Assembly (NCBI GenBank): GCA_964464965.1
Contig: CAYXHM010000001.1
Span: 62,001 to 126,000 of the forward strand
Direction of reading: 5' to 3'
DNA: 64,000 nt
Source: UBA5543 sp964464965
Lineage (GTDB): Bacteria; Bacteroidota; Bacteroidia; Chitinophagales; Chitinophagaceae
Made by a program: the position numbers and the translations under genes. Numbering within the stretch: the stretch's first letter is position 1; every line of letters begins with the position of its first letter. Below the pieces are notes generated by a model. That model saw only the letters and a program-made list of their open reading frames with translations. It was not told the origin of the DNA and ran no database searches. This document shows, piece by piece, positions 8,800-16,710 of this stretch.

Positions 8800-8920
8800 T
8801 CAATCTTTAGCCTCAACTTGATAACTTAAGGCTTTCGCTACCACCGAGCACAAGCCTTTTGGATTCGAACCAATCTATATTGAAAATGACTCCCGCATAA
8901 ACAACAAAAAATTATACTGT

Positions 8921-8988
8921 ATTTCAAAAGCGCCTGCAGTAGCGGCTTTTGAAATAAGTGTGACCCTTATTGAACATTTATCGAACCA
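8921..8988. repeat. hairpin plus TTATTG...TCGAACCA element, copy 1
   Basis: A perfect 11-bp stem (ATTTCAAAAGC / GCTTTTGAAAT, 8921-8955) is followed by GTGTGACCCTTATTGAAC and TTTATCGAACCA (8958-8988). The same order, hairpin then GTGA(A/C)CCTTATTG then TCGAACC, recurs at 10441-10509 and 11144-11196. Confidence 0.65.
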
Positions 8989-9226
8989 TTTTCTCGAAAA
9001 TCTACAATTGTTGGTCGTATAAATTTATGATTATCATTATCTGATAATAGCATTGGCAGACTTATTTTACTCCATATTAAGAATTACACGGCAAATCCGG
9101 GTCAGATAAGATTGTTAGTTCTTAACTTCAACAGAATATTATTTGTGCCAGGCCGGACAATCAATGAATTCCCTGCCTTCGCAAATACTTGTTCATCATA
9201 GCTCATTTAATAAAGACAGGACGCAA

Positions 9227-10366
9227 ATGAAAGAAACGACAATATCAATATGGCTACTTCTTTTTTTGTTTTCTGCAAACCCAACCATCGGGCAGCAAAC
9301 AAAAATTGATGTTGAAATTCATTCAAGAGTAGACACCTCGAAAAAAGAGATAAAAGAAGTTGCAGGGCTTTGGGCAAATTATTTGAATTCCACACCCGAC
9401 AGTTTATATGACAACCCCTATTGGAATAATGCCGAAAAAGGTAAATACAAGGGCTTTGACTTTTCTATACCCTACTTGTATCAATTACCATCACGGCAGC
9501 TGCTCAACTATTTTAAGCCTACTATTTTATCAATTGCACAAGAGGGAGAATATTACGGCATCAGAACTCTGTTTTCAGCCGAAGGTCTTGAAGGAGCCTA
9601 CCGGAAATCAAACCCCTGGTGCATTACAAAACTATACGCTGTAAAAGAAAACGGTGAATGGAGACTTAAAAATGCACTGCCTGTAATTACAGAAAAATGG
9701 AATAAGAAAACAATAGGAAAAATAACCTTCATTTATCCGCAACAGCACAAATTCAACAGTGACCTTGCGACAAAAGCAAATCAATTCTGCAATGAATTAT
9801 CCAAAGAATATAAATTCCCGGGATGGAAACCCTTCGAATTTTATATCACGGAAAATGGAGATGAGATGGGTAAGCTCTTAAATTTTGACTTCTATGCAGC
9901 GGGTTATACAACGGGAATCGGAGATAAGTATATGCGGATACTCTTAGGCGGAACGGGTTCAGAATATTATCCTCATGAATTGGTTCATTTAATTCTTCCG
10001 GAATTTAAACGGCATGGCCTGATCGAAGAAGGCTTTGCGACCTGGAAAGGTGGACAGGAAGGCGGAAAAACGTTTGAAGAGAGTGCTGAAGTACTGGCCG
10101 ATGAATTGGCTAAAAGCGATACCGTAACTTTCTCTGATATATTAAATAAAAAGTGGGGCTGGCAATATGCTGCGTTTTATACAACAGGCGCAGTTTTTTG
10201 TAAAGCAGCTTATGATAAAGGGGGAATAAGCCTGGTTAAAAAACTATTGGAAACACCCAATGACGATGAAAAATTAGTTGAAACCATTTGTAGCTTGTTT
10301 GAAATTAAAGGAAAGGATATAAATGCTTTTTGGAGAAGTGAAGTGCTAAAATTTAAGAGCAAATAG
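9227..10366 (+). CDS. secreted metallopeptidase-like protein (HELVH)
   Basis: A protein of about 379 residues. I place the start at the ATG at 9227 because a good signal peptide follows (KETTISIWLLLFLFSANPTIGQQ is split by the cleavage site near residue 22), although the frame is open from 9143. The C-terminal half contains HELVH (H250, E251, H254) and, 13 residues on, LIEEGFATW. This is the zinc-binding HExxH plus downstream glutamate arrangement of gluzincin/peptidase-MA-like enzymes, with shorter spacing than aminopeptidase M1. Residues 30-160 look like a separate NTF2-like or uncharacterised domain. Zinc peptidase activity is inferred. Repeat elements lie at both ends (8921-8988 and 10441-10509). 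Confidence 0.7.
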   Translation: MKETTISIWLLLFLFSANPTIGQQTKIDVEIHSRVDTSKKEIKEVAGLWANYLNSTPDSLYDNPYWNNAEKGKYKGFDFSIPYLYQLPSRQLLNYFKPTILSIAQEGEYYGIRTLFSAEGLEGAYRKSNPWCITKLYAVKENGEWRLKNALPVITEKWNKKTIGKITFIYPQQHKFNSDLATKANQFCNELSKEYKFPGWKPFEFYITENGDEMGKLLNFDFYAAGYTTGIGDKYMRILLGGTGSEYYPHELVHLILPEFKRHGLIEEGFATWKGGQEGGKTFEESAEVLADELAKSDTVTFSDILNKKWGWQYAAFYTTGAVFCKAAYDKGGISLVKKLLETPNDDEKLVETICSLFEIKGKDINAFWRSEVLKFKSK

Positions 10367-10440
10367 TGTGTTGGCCGGAAGAGAAACGAGCCATAAGCGG
10401 ACTCTTTGGAGTGATTGACGATTGCTCATTTCAAAAAAAA

Positions 10441-10509
10441 GCGGAGCGCTCTTCGCACTCCGCTCTTGCACTGTAAAAAGTGAACCTTATTGGATTTTTC
10501 TCGAACCAA
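10441..10509. repeat. hairpin plus TTATTG...TCGAACCA element, copy 2
   Basis: GCGGAG (10441-10446) pairs with CTCCGC (10458-10463). Then come GTGAACCTTATTGG and TTTTCTCGAACCAAC (10480-10509). It separates the metallopeptidase-like gene from the UPF0303-like gene, which converge on it, so the hairpin may also act as a terminator. Confidence 0.65.
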
Positions 10510-10530
10510 CTTTTGGCGGATGTAAAACTT

Positions 10531-11064
10531 TTAGCCGTTTAATTGACATATTTCTTTTTTAAAAAATTTACCCTTTAAGGCATCTATAATTATTTTATGA
10601 TCTTCTTCATCATGCAAACCCGAAACGGTTATAACTCCTACCATTCCGACGTTTTTTATAAATATTGGAATTGAACCTCCTTTAGCAATAAAATCTTTTT
10701 CATCAAGACCAAAAGTCTTTTCTAAAGTCATATTCCCTTCCTTTAGGTCATTTTTTACACTTAAAGAACTTTCTTCAAATTGCTTTGCCACATTCGCCTT
10801 TCGTCTAAGCCAATTATGCTTGTCAGCAGGAAGGTTGTCGTCAACGTATAGGAATATAGAATGGTTGAGCCTCATTATTTCAACAGCTATATTTTGATTT
10901 CGATTTTTTGCTAATTCAATAATCTTTGAAGCCATTTCAAATGCAGTCTGGTTAGAAAAGCTATCCAATTCTATTTGCTTTATTATTGATTGTTTTTCAA
11001 CATTATTCTGGGCCATTGACGATATATTTGATATTAAAGTGATTATTAAAAATAGATACTTCAT
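10531..11064 (-). CDS. exported UPF0303/HbpS-like (heme-degrading-domain) protein
   Basis: A 177-residue protein. The domain from about residue 25 to 170 resembles the UPF0303 family (haem-degrading domain, related to GlcG/HbpS). It shows the alternating pattern AFEMASKIIELAKNRNQNIAVEIM, the WLRRKANVAKQF helix, FIAKGGSIPIFIKNVGMVGVITVSGL and a final EEDHKIIIDAL helix. Cytosolic members usually have no leader; this one starts with a signal-peptide-like stretch ending ...SISSMAQN, so it is probably exported. Ligand and activity are not readable; the family name does not prove heme degradation. It sits between repeat copies 2 and 3. Confidence 0.7.
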   Translation of the reverse strand: MKYLFLIITLISNISSMAQNNVEKQSIIKQIELDSFSNQTAFEMASKIIELAKNRNQNIAVEIMRLNHSIFLYVDDNLPADKHNWLRRKANVAKQFEESSLSVKNDLKEGNMTLEKTFGLDEKDFIAKGGSIPIFIKNVGMVGVITVSGLHDEEDHKIIIDALKGKFFKKEICQLNG

Positions 11065-11111
11065 CTTGTTTATTTACAAGTAAATTTAGTGTATCGCACA
11101 ATAAATTTATA

Positions 11112-11196
11112 GTGGTTCGATATCCAATAAGGGTGTAACGACAAAAGCCGCTACAGAAGCGGCTTTCATTTTTTGTGAACCTTATTGAACTCGAAT
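11112..11196. repeat. paired inverted TCGA/CCAATAAGG elements around a hairpin, copies 3 and 4
   Basis: Copy 3 (11112-11138, inverted relative to the others) reads TGGTTCGATATCCAATAAGGG. A perfect 9-bp stem AAAGCCGCT / AGCGGCTTT (11144-11166) follows. Copy 4 (11175-11196) reads GTGAACCTTATTGAACTCGAATCG. The two elements therefore face each other across the hairpin. Confidence 0.65.
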
Positions 11197-11341
11197 CGTT
11201 ATAAATACGTGCAGTATAAAATCACAAGAGGTTTCATGTGTTTACTATAATGCTATTGCCGAATTCCCTGTTGCAGTTATTTGCAACTAAGAACTAGTTG
11301 AGAAATGCTGAATAATATTTACCAGCTTCCTATCCTGAATT

Positions 11342-11400
11342 CCGTTCACAGAACGGCTTTTCATTTGTTAGTTAGATATGCCCTGCGGAACATATCTAAC
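11342..11400. repeat. two adjacent perfect palindromes
   Basis: CCGTTC-aca-GAACGG (11342-11356) is followed 14 bp later by GTTAGATATG-n10-CATATCTAAC (11371-11400). About 45 bp further is a C-rich mini-palindrome near 11446-11469. The remaining sequence from 11197 to 11555 shows no gene I can support; the one open frame there reads through these repeats. Confidence 0.7.
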
Positions 11401-11555
11401 ATCATTTGGGAAGAAAGGAGTGATTTATCGCCGGGACTCGACACACCCCTAACTCCTCCCACAGAGGGGAAGTGTTATCGAGGCTCACATGTACGCATCC
11501 TCAAAACAAAAAGCCGCACATCCCCGTGTATGGCACTTTAAAATATCAGTGAGAA

Positions 11556-12152
11556 CTACCTATTCATATACTCATATATAGCCGAGAAGGCGAAATCTGC
11601 ACCGGCTATTACCTCCTGCTCTGTGGCTTCGCTGTCGGGGTAGTTGGTCAGTATATTCATAAATGATTCCCATGCGGGGCCGGTATTGGCGCCATAACCT
11701 GCAAAGTAGCTGGCGCCGTCGTCTGTAAGCTGCAAGGCGGGCTGTATATTTTTCAATATCACCCTGCCACCCAGTGTAGAGCCTTCTATAACATACATAA
11801 CACCCAAGGCAAAAGCTTCAGTCATGTCAGATTTCTTAGATGTAAAAGGCTTATCTGCCGGCAAACTGTTATTGCGGCCCAATGCCTTCAAATCGTCTTC
11901 TATCAGGTGGGCTTTGTTCCTGTCATTAACATCGCTTACTACATTTTTCAGCAATGGGTATATGTTCTGTTCTGCATCAGCATTTACAGCATACATTTGC
12001 TCCAGGTACCGTGCATACTCGTCGCGCGTAACACCAGGGCTAACTATAGCCGCTGACAACGGTACGGATTCCAGTTGTTTATGTGCAGGCATCGTTTTCG
12101 TACGCAACGCCTTTATGAATTCTGATTTATTGTAGGTAGTTCCTTCACTCAT
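11556..12152 (-). CDS. biliverdin-producing heme oxygenase
   Basis: A 198-residue soluble protein of the heme oxygenase family, which opens heme to biliverdin, CO and iron. The proximal histidine is H24 in MPAHKQLES. The distal helix with its glycine-rich stretch is visible as YVIEGSTLGGRVI around residues 120-132, and the length fits bacterial HemO/BphO. In many Bacteroidota and proteobacteria this enzyme feeds chromophore to bacteriophytochromes, but no phytochrome gene is in the window; iron acquisition is the other possibility. It is divergent from coaBC, with about 180 bp between them. Confidence 0.85.
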   Translation of the reverse strand: MSEGTTYNKSEFIKALRTKTMPAHKQLESVPLSAAIVSPGVTRDEYARYLEQMYAVNADAEQNIYPLLKNVVSDVNDRNKAHLIEDDLKALGRNNSLPADKPFTSKKSDMTEAFALGVMYVIEGSTLGGRVILKNIQPALQLTDDGASYFAGYGANTGPAWESFMNILTNYPDSEATEQEVIAGADFAFSAIYEYMNR

Positions 12153-12334
12153 ACATTTAGTTTTTCATCCCCATGACAATTGTCATTGAATTGTCAAATG
12201 TACGAACAGGCAATTTTAAATACTTTCAAAAAAGGGAATAAATGGATTGTCATGAAAAGCATGATTTAACAGTATCGTCACGTTAAAAACCATCTGAAAA
12301 GCTGTACCTTGCATTGGCTGAAAAGCAGTTCTAT

Positions 12335-13552
12335 ATGCAATTAGCAGGAAAAAAGATAATATTAGCAGTAACCGGCAGCATAGCAGCCTACAAAACACCA
12401 GTTCTGGTAAGATTGCTGGTAAAAGCCGGTGCAGATGTACGGGTAATCATCACATCATCGGCAGGCGCATTTGTCAGCCCGCTGGCGCTGGAGACGGTAT
12501 CAAAACACCCCGTGCTGAGCAGTGTAAGCGATGGCTCTCAATGGAACAACCATGTAGAACTGGGCCGCTGGGCAGATGTAATGCTGGTAGCACCATGCAG
12601 CGCCAATACCCTGGCCAAAATGGCCCGTGGCCTGTGCGACAACCTGGTATGCGCGGTTTATCTATCCGCCACATGCCCCGTGCTGATAGCCCCGGCTATG
12701 GACGAAGATATGTGGCTGCACCCTGCCACTAAAAAGAACCTGGACAAAGTAAAATCTTACGGGAATACAATCATCCCCGTGGTGCATGGTGAACTGGCCA
12801 GCGGGCTGGTGGGCGAAGGCCGCATGGCCGAGCCGGAAGACATAGTGACTTTTGTGAGTCATTTCCTGGATAAGCGGAACACCCAGCTATTGCGGAGTAA
12901 AAAAGCACTGGTAACAGCCGGGCCTACATACGAACGGATAGACCCTGTGCGTTTTATCGGGAATTTCTCCAGCGGAAAAATGGGCGCTGCACTGGCATAT
13001 GCCCTGGCCGATGCCGGAGCAGAGGTGACACTTGTTCTGGGCCCGTCATCCCTGTATGTTAACCACGCACTGGTGCAGGTAAAAAGGGTGGAAAGCGCTG
13101 CAGAAATGTATAAAGAATGCTTACAGGTTTTCCCGGATACCGATATAGCCATCATGTCTGCCGCAGTGGCCGATTATAAGCCAACTGAAATAGCGGACAG
13201 GAAAATAAAAAAGCAGGACGGCACGTTAGATATAAAACTGGACAAGACTAAAGATATACTGGCAGAACTGGGCAAGCAGAAAAAAGAAGGCCAGTACCTG
13301 ATAGGTTTTGCACTGGAAACAAATGATGAAGAGGCCAACGCGTTAAAGAAACTTGAACAAAAAAATGCTGACCTTATAGTGCTGAACTCGCTGAACGATG
13401 CAGGTGCGGGGTTTGCCCATGACACCAACAAAGTAACGCTGATAGGCCGCGACAACTTTAAAAAGGCTTTACCTTTGCTGAGCAAAAAAGAAATAGCCGA
13501 GGCGATAGTACAGCACATAACCAACAGGCAATATGCAGAAAGTACTGTATAA
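12335..13552 (+). CDS. coaBC: bifunctional phosphopantothenoylcysteine decarboxylase / phosphopantothenate-cysteine ligase
   Basis: Two steps of coenzyme A synthesis in one cytosolic FMN enzyme. The N-terminal CoaC half (about 1-180) shows TGSIAAYK, the catalytic histidine region NNHVELGRWAD, PAMDEDMW and the substrate flap ASGLVGEGRMAEP. The CoaB half (about 185-400) shows TAGPTYERIDPVRFIGN, SSGKMG and VLNSLNDAGAGF. In the flap, the position that is Cys in E. coli Dfp (ACG) is Ser here (ASG). I choose the ATG at 12335, since the reading frame opens only 21 bp earlier with a TTG and MQLAGKKIILAVTGS is the usual beginning. A TACCTTG box at 12304 may be the -7 element. The 3' end overlaps porD by 20 bp. 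Confidence 0.95.
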   Translation: MQLAGKKIILAVTGSIAAYKTPVLVRLLVKAGADVRVIITSSAGAFVSPLALETVSKHPVLSSVSDGSQWNNHVELGRWADVMLVAPCSANTLAKMARGLCDNLVCAVYLSATCPVLIAPAMDEDMWLHPATKKNLDKVKSYGNTIIPVVHGELASGLVGEGRMAEPEDIVTFVSHFLDKRNTQLLRSKKALVTAGPTYERIDPVRFIGNFSSGKMGAALAYALADAGAEVTLVLGPSSLYVNHALVQVKRVESAAEMYKECLQVFPDTDIAIMSAAVADYKPTEIADRKIKKQDGTLDIKLDKTKDILAELGKQKKEGQYLIGFALETNDEEANALKKLEQKNADLIVLNSLNDAGAGFAHDTNKVTLIGRDNFKKALPLLSKKEIAEAIVQHITNRQYAESTV

Positions 13553-14465
13553 TATATTACTGATACTGGCACTGGCAACAGGCGCTACCGCACAGGAACT
13601 GAACTGTACGGTAAAGGTCATGTCTGACGGGATACAGGGGCAGGGACAGGACAAAGAGGTATTCCGCAGTATGCAACTAGCCATTACAGAATTTATGAAT
13701 ACCCGCAAGTGGACGGAAGACCAGTTTGCACCGTCAGAAAAAATAAACTGCAACATACTCATCAACCTGACGCAGACACTAAACGGCGTGCAGAATGGTT
13801 TCGCCGCCAACATCACCATACAATCTTCACGCCCTATTTATAACAGCAGCTACATGAGCCAGACGGTAAAACATGTAGATAAAGATGTACAGTTCAGCTA
13901 CAACCAGTTTGCGCCACTGGAGTTTAACGACAACCGCGTGACAGGGAATAACGTGTATGTATCTAACCTGCCCGCTATACTGGCGTACTATGCTTATGTA
14001 ATGATAGGGCTGGATTATGAAAGCTTTGCCCCCAAAGCCGGAGAGCCCTTTTTCAAAAAGGCGCAGAACATAGTAAACAATGCACCGGAACAGGGTAAAA
14101 CCATTACGGGCTGGAAAGCTGTAGAAGGCAACCATAACCGCTACTGGCTGGCCGATCAGTTGCTGAACCCACGCTTCCAGGCATTCCGTTCTTTATGGTA
14201 TTCTATGCACCGCAACGGGCTGGATAATATGTATAAGCAACCTGCAGAGTCGCAAATGGTGATACTGAACAGCATCAATACGCTCAGCCAGCTGCAGAAA
14301 GAGAACCCTGGGGCAATATTGTTACAGTTTTTCTTTAACGCAAAAAGCGATGAGTTTGCCAGCGTAGTAGCCCAGCAGGCCGAGGCGAATAAGGCGCAGT
14401 ATATTACTATGCTTTCTCAAATAGATGTGCCTAATACGCAAAAATATAACAGCCTGAAAAAATGA
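13533..14465 (+). CDS. porD: PorD-like T9SS-associated protein (DUF4835)
   Basis: A 310-residue exported protein with a signal peptide ending ...ATGATAQ and the DUF4835 features: LNCTVKVMSDGIQGQ at the mature N-terminus, QDKEVFRSMQLAITEFMNTRKWT, and ILAYYAYVMIGLDYESF in the middle. The family is annotated as PorD, a component linked to type IX secretion and gliding; its molecular role is poorly defined. It overlaps the end of coaBC by 20 bp and is followed by a DUF4296 lipoprotein with a 4-bp overlap, the order conserved in Bacteroidota. The window contains several T9SS cargo genes, consistent with an active system. Confidence 0.85.
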   Translation: MQKVLYNILLILALATGATAQELNCTVKVMSDGIQGQGQDKEVFRSMQLAITEFMNTRKWTEDQFAPSEKINCNILINLTQTLNGVQNGFAANITIQSSRPIYNSSYMSQTVKHVDKDVQFSYNQFAPLEFNDNRVTGNNVYVSNLPAILAYYAYVMIGLDYESFAPKAGEPFFKKAQNIVNNAPEQGKTITGWKAVEGNHNRYWLADQLLNPRFQAFRSLWYSMHRNGLDNMYKQPAESQMVILNSINTLSQLQKENPGAILLQFFFNAKSDEFASVVAQQAEANKAQYITMLSQIDVPNTQKYNSLKK

Positions 14466-14821
14466 TAAGAGCCCTGGCAATTTTACTGTTTTTCTGTATA
14501 GTGATGCCCGGCTGCAAAGAGGAGGAGGTACCACCCATGCCCCGGGAGAAGATGACCGCTATTATTACAGACCTGCACCTGGCAGAGGTATATAGCAGCA
14601 TGGTAAATGACAGTACCCATAAGACCACCAATAAAAACCTGGATTCGCTGGCTTATTACTACAAGTCTATACTTAACCATCATAACGTGAGCATGCAGGA
14701 ATTCACCAACAGCCTGAACTGGTACAGCCGTGAAACGGCACAACTGGACTCCGTTTACGTGGACGTGCTGGCAGAAATAAGCATACAGGAAGGCGCTATG
14801 GGCATAACATCACCTGAGTAG
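14462..14821 (+). CDS. DUF4296 lipoprotein
   Basis: A 119-residue protein with a lipobox (IVMPGC, Cys18), so probably anchored to a membrane in the periplasm. The body is helical, with MTAIITDLHLAEVY and LDSLAYYYKSILNHHNVSMQEF, the pattern of DUF4296. No function is established. The start ATG overlaps the porD stop (ATGA), which points to translational coupling. The end overlaps the convergent aminotransferase gene by 12 bp. Confidence 0.85.
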   Translation: MIRALAILLFFCIVMPGCKEEEVPPMPREKMTAIITDLHLAEVYSSMVNDSTHKTTNKNLDSLAYYYKSILNHHNVSMQEFTNSLNWYSRETAQLDSVYVDVLAEISIQEGAMGITSPE

Positions 14822-16000
14822 CTCTGTTGCAGCTTTTATACGCTTTACAGCTTCTTCCAGCTTATCCATAGAGGTAGCAAAAGACATACGGATACATTCT
14901 GCATTGCCAAAAGCAGTGCCCATAACAGTGCTTACATGCGCTTTGTGCAACAGGTACATGCTAAAGTCCTCGTCGTTGTTGATGGTTGTTTCACCGTCAG
15001 ACTTGCCGAAGAAATAGCTGATATCAGGGAAAACATAAAACGCACCTTGCGGGTTGTTCAGGCGTATGCCGTTAATGTCTTTTAAAGCATGGTACATAAA
15101 ATCGCGGCGCTCTTTGAATGCCGCTGTCATTTTGCGGGAAGGCTCTTTATCTGCCAATAATGCTGTAATAGCCGCGCGCTGTGTTATAGAACTGGTACCT
15201 GATGTAAACTGACCCTGCAATTTTTCACAGGCCTGTACCACATCTTTAGGTCCAACCATATAGCCAAGCCTCCACCCTGTCATGGCAAAACCCTTAGACA
15301 TGCCGTTTACTATTATCAGCCTGTCTTTCAGTTCTGTAAACTGGCCTATGCTTTCGTGTTGGCCATTATAATTTATGTACTCGTAAATTTCATCGCTGAT
15401 GATGGCGCAGTTTGGATAACGCGCAAACACCGCCGCAAGCCCCGCCAGTTCCTCTTTTGAATATACACTGCCCGTAGGGTTGCAGGGAGAAGAAAATATA
15501 AACAGTTTTGTTTTATCGCTTATGTGCTGCTCAAGTTGTGCCGGTGTAAGTTTGAAATCGGCAGCTATACCACAGGGTATGTATGTGGGCACGCCTTCTG
15601 CCAGTTGCACCAGCGCACTATAAGTAACCCAGTAGGGTGTGGGTATCAGGGCCTCATCGCCGGGGTTGATGATGCTTAGTATAGCATTGGCCAAAGCCTG
15701 CTTTGCACCGGTAGAAACTATCACCTGGTCGGCACTGTAATCAAGGTTGTTTTCCTGCTTCAGTTTTGTCACTATGGCGTCCCTCAATTCAGCATAACCA
15801 GCCACAGGTGTATATTTTGTATAACCCTGCGCCATGGCTTCTGTTGCCGCATCGCATATATGTTTCGGGGTTATGAAGTCAGGTTCACCCAGGCTCAGGT
15901 CTATTATGTCTATTCCTTTCGCCCTCAGTTCGCGGCCCAGTTTGGCCATCTTTATGGTTTGTGGTTCTACTACCCGGTTCAGTCTGTCAGCAAGTTGCAT
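14810..16000 (-). CDS. pyridoxal-phosphate aminotransferase (aspartate-type, class I)
   Basis: A 396-residue cytosolic fold-type I aminotransferase. Visible features are LSLGEPDFITPKH near the N-terminus, YTPVAGYAELRDAI, SPCNPTGSVYS, SDEIYEYINY, and the PLP-lysine segment NGMSKGFAMTGWRLGYM. It closely resembles the AspB/AspC-like enzymes of Bacteroidota, which transfer amino groups between aspartate and 2-oxoglutarate; exact substrate range cannot be read. It converges with and slightly overlaps the DUF4296 gene. A TAACTTTG box lies inside an inverted repeat just upstream (16019-16051). Confidence 0.9.
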   Translation of the reverse strand: MQLADRLNRVVEPQTIKMAKLGRELRAKGIDIIDLSLGEPDFITPKHICDAATEAMAQGYTKYTPVAGYAELRDAIVTKLKQENNLDYSADQVIVSTGAKQALANAILSIINPGDEALIPTPYWVTYSALVQLAEGVPTYIPCGIAADFKLTPAQLEQHISDKTKLFIFSSPCNPTGSVYSKEELAGLAAVFARYPNCAIISDEIYEYINYNGQHESIGQFTELKDRLIIVNGMSKGFAMTGWRLGYMVGPKDVVQACEKLQGQFTSGTSSITQRAAITALLADKEPSRKMTAAFKERRDFMYHALKDINGIRLNNPQGAFYVFPDISYFFGKSDGETTINNDEDFSMYLLHKAHVSTVMGTAFGNAECIRMSFATSMDKLEEAVKRIKAATELLR

Positions 16001-16018
16001 CTGGTATAAAAAAATTGT

Positions 16019-16051
16019 CCGGCAGCAAAGTTAGTGAACAAGTGCTGCCGG
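16019..16051 (-). promoter_or_regulatory. inverted repeat enclosing a -7-like box upstream of the aminotransferase
   Basis: CCGGCAGC (16019-16026) and GCTGCCGG (16044-16051) form a perfect 8-bp inverted repeat with a 17-nt loop. On the minus strand the loop contains most of TAACTTTG (16026-16033), a match to the Bacteroidota TAnnTTTG -7 element, 25 bp before the start codon. It may be an operator, a terminator of the upstream receiver gene, or both. No convincing -33 box is seen. Confidence 0.45.
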
Positions 16052-16076
16052 TTATGTATTTAAGATATTTTAGCTT

Positions 16077-16613
16077 TTAATTAATTCCTGCTACGTTTGA
16101 CGTATGAGAAAACGCGTTGGTGAAGAAGTTAAGGTATAGCGCTACCAATATTATTAAAGCGATGATAACACCCAGGAAAACGATCGTTTTCTTATAGCTG
16201 TTGTTGATGACTTTAACCTTGTGCAGTTCGCTTACATTGTTCAATGCGTTTTCCGTTCTTGAGAATGCGGTTTCACCTTTTACTATATAATCGTAGGCAC
16301 CATACTTCATACTATCTATAGCTACCTGCAGTGTATCCTGGCCGGATAGCATGATAACCTGGGTTTCAGGATAACCTTCCTTTATTTTTTTCAGGATGTC
16401 CACGCCGTTTTGTGCATCACGCTTGTGCGCGCTCAGGTGATAATCCAGCACAACTATTTCAGGGCGCAGGTGCATGTTGGCCAGTGCTTCTTCGCCGTTG
16501 TCAAATATTTTTATATCGTACAGGAAACGTTCTGATATATAATCCTTCAGCATTTCGTTCTGAATAGGCTCATCATCCACCAGGAAAATGTACCGCTTGT
16601 TGCTATTTGCCAT
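16077..16613 (-). CDS. response-regulator receiver protein with a C-terminal transmembrane helix
   Basis: A 178-residue protein. Residues 6-125 are a complete receiver domain: acidic pair in VDDEP (D13, D14), phosphoacceptor D57 in VVLDYHL, S90 in MLSGQD and K112 in YIVKG. There is no DNA-binding or enzymatic output domain. Instead, a short linker leads to a strong hydrophobic helix (about 143-165) and a short tail, so the receiver should face the cytoplasm as a tail-anchored inner-membrane protein. It lies 97 bp downstream of, and in the same direction as, the TPR hybrid kinase, the obvious phosphodonor partner. The lack of any output domain is unusual. Confidence 0.85.
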   Translation of the reverse strand: MANSNKRYIFLVDDEPIQNEMLKDYISERFLYDIKIFDNGEEALANMHLRPEIVVLDYHLSAHKRDAQNGVDILKKIKEGYPETQVIMLSGQDTLQVAIDSMKYGAYDYIVKGETAFSRTENALNNVSELHKVKVINNSYKKTIVFLGVIIALIILVALYLNFFTNAFSHTSNVAGIN

Positions 16614-16710
16614 GTGTTCTGGAATTCAATTTCGTAGAAAAATATAAAAAAAAATCTAAACCCCATAATTGGGCGTTAAATAATACAATATCTATACCAG
16701 ATATATCCAT

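Noticed and set aside
8829..8875. GGTTCGAATCC on the minus strand, resembling a tRNA T-arm, next to an AGGCTT/AAGCCT hairpin
   Set aside because: No acceptor stem, D-arm or anticodon arm can be drawn around it; it is part of the degenerate remnant region.
11371..11400. Palindrome with GTTRRRY and RYYYAAC ends as an integron attC site
   Set aside because: The core sites occur in the reverse order to attC and no integron integrase is present.
11305..11541. A 78-codon plus-strand frame
   Set aside because: Its central part is the CCCCT-type repeat, and no ribosome-binding site or family pattern is visible.
7039..11555. CRISPR array
   Set aside because: Repeats are few, differ from one another and are separated by whole genes, so they do not form regular repeat-spacer units.
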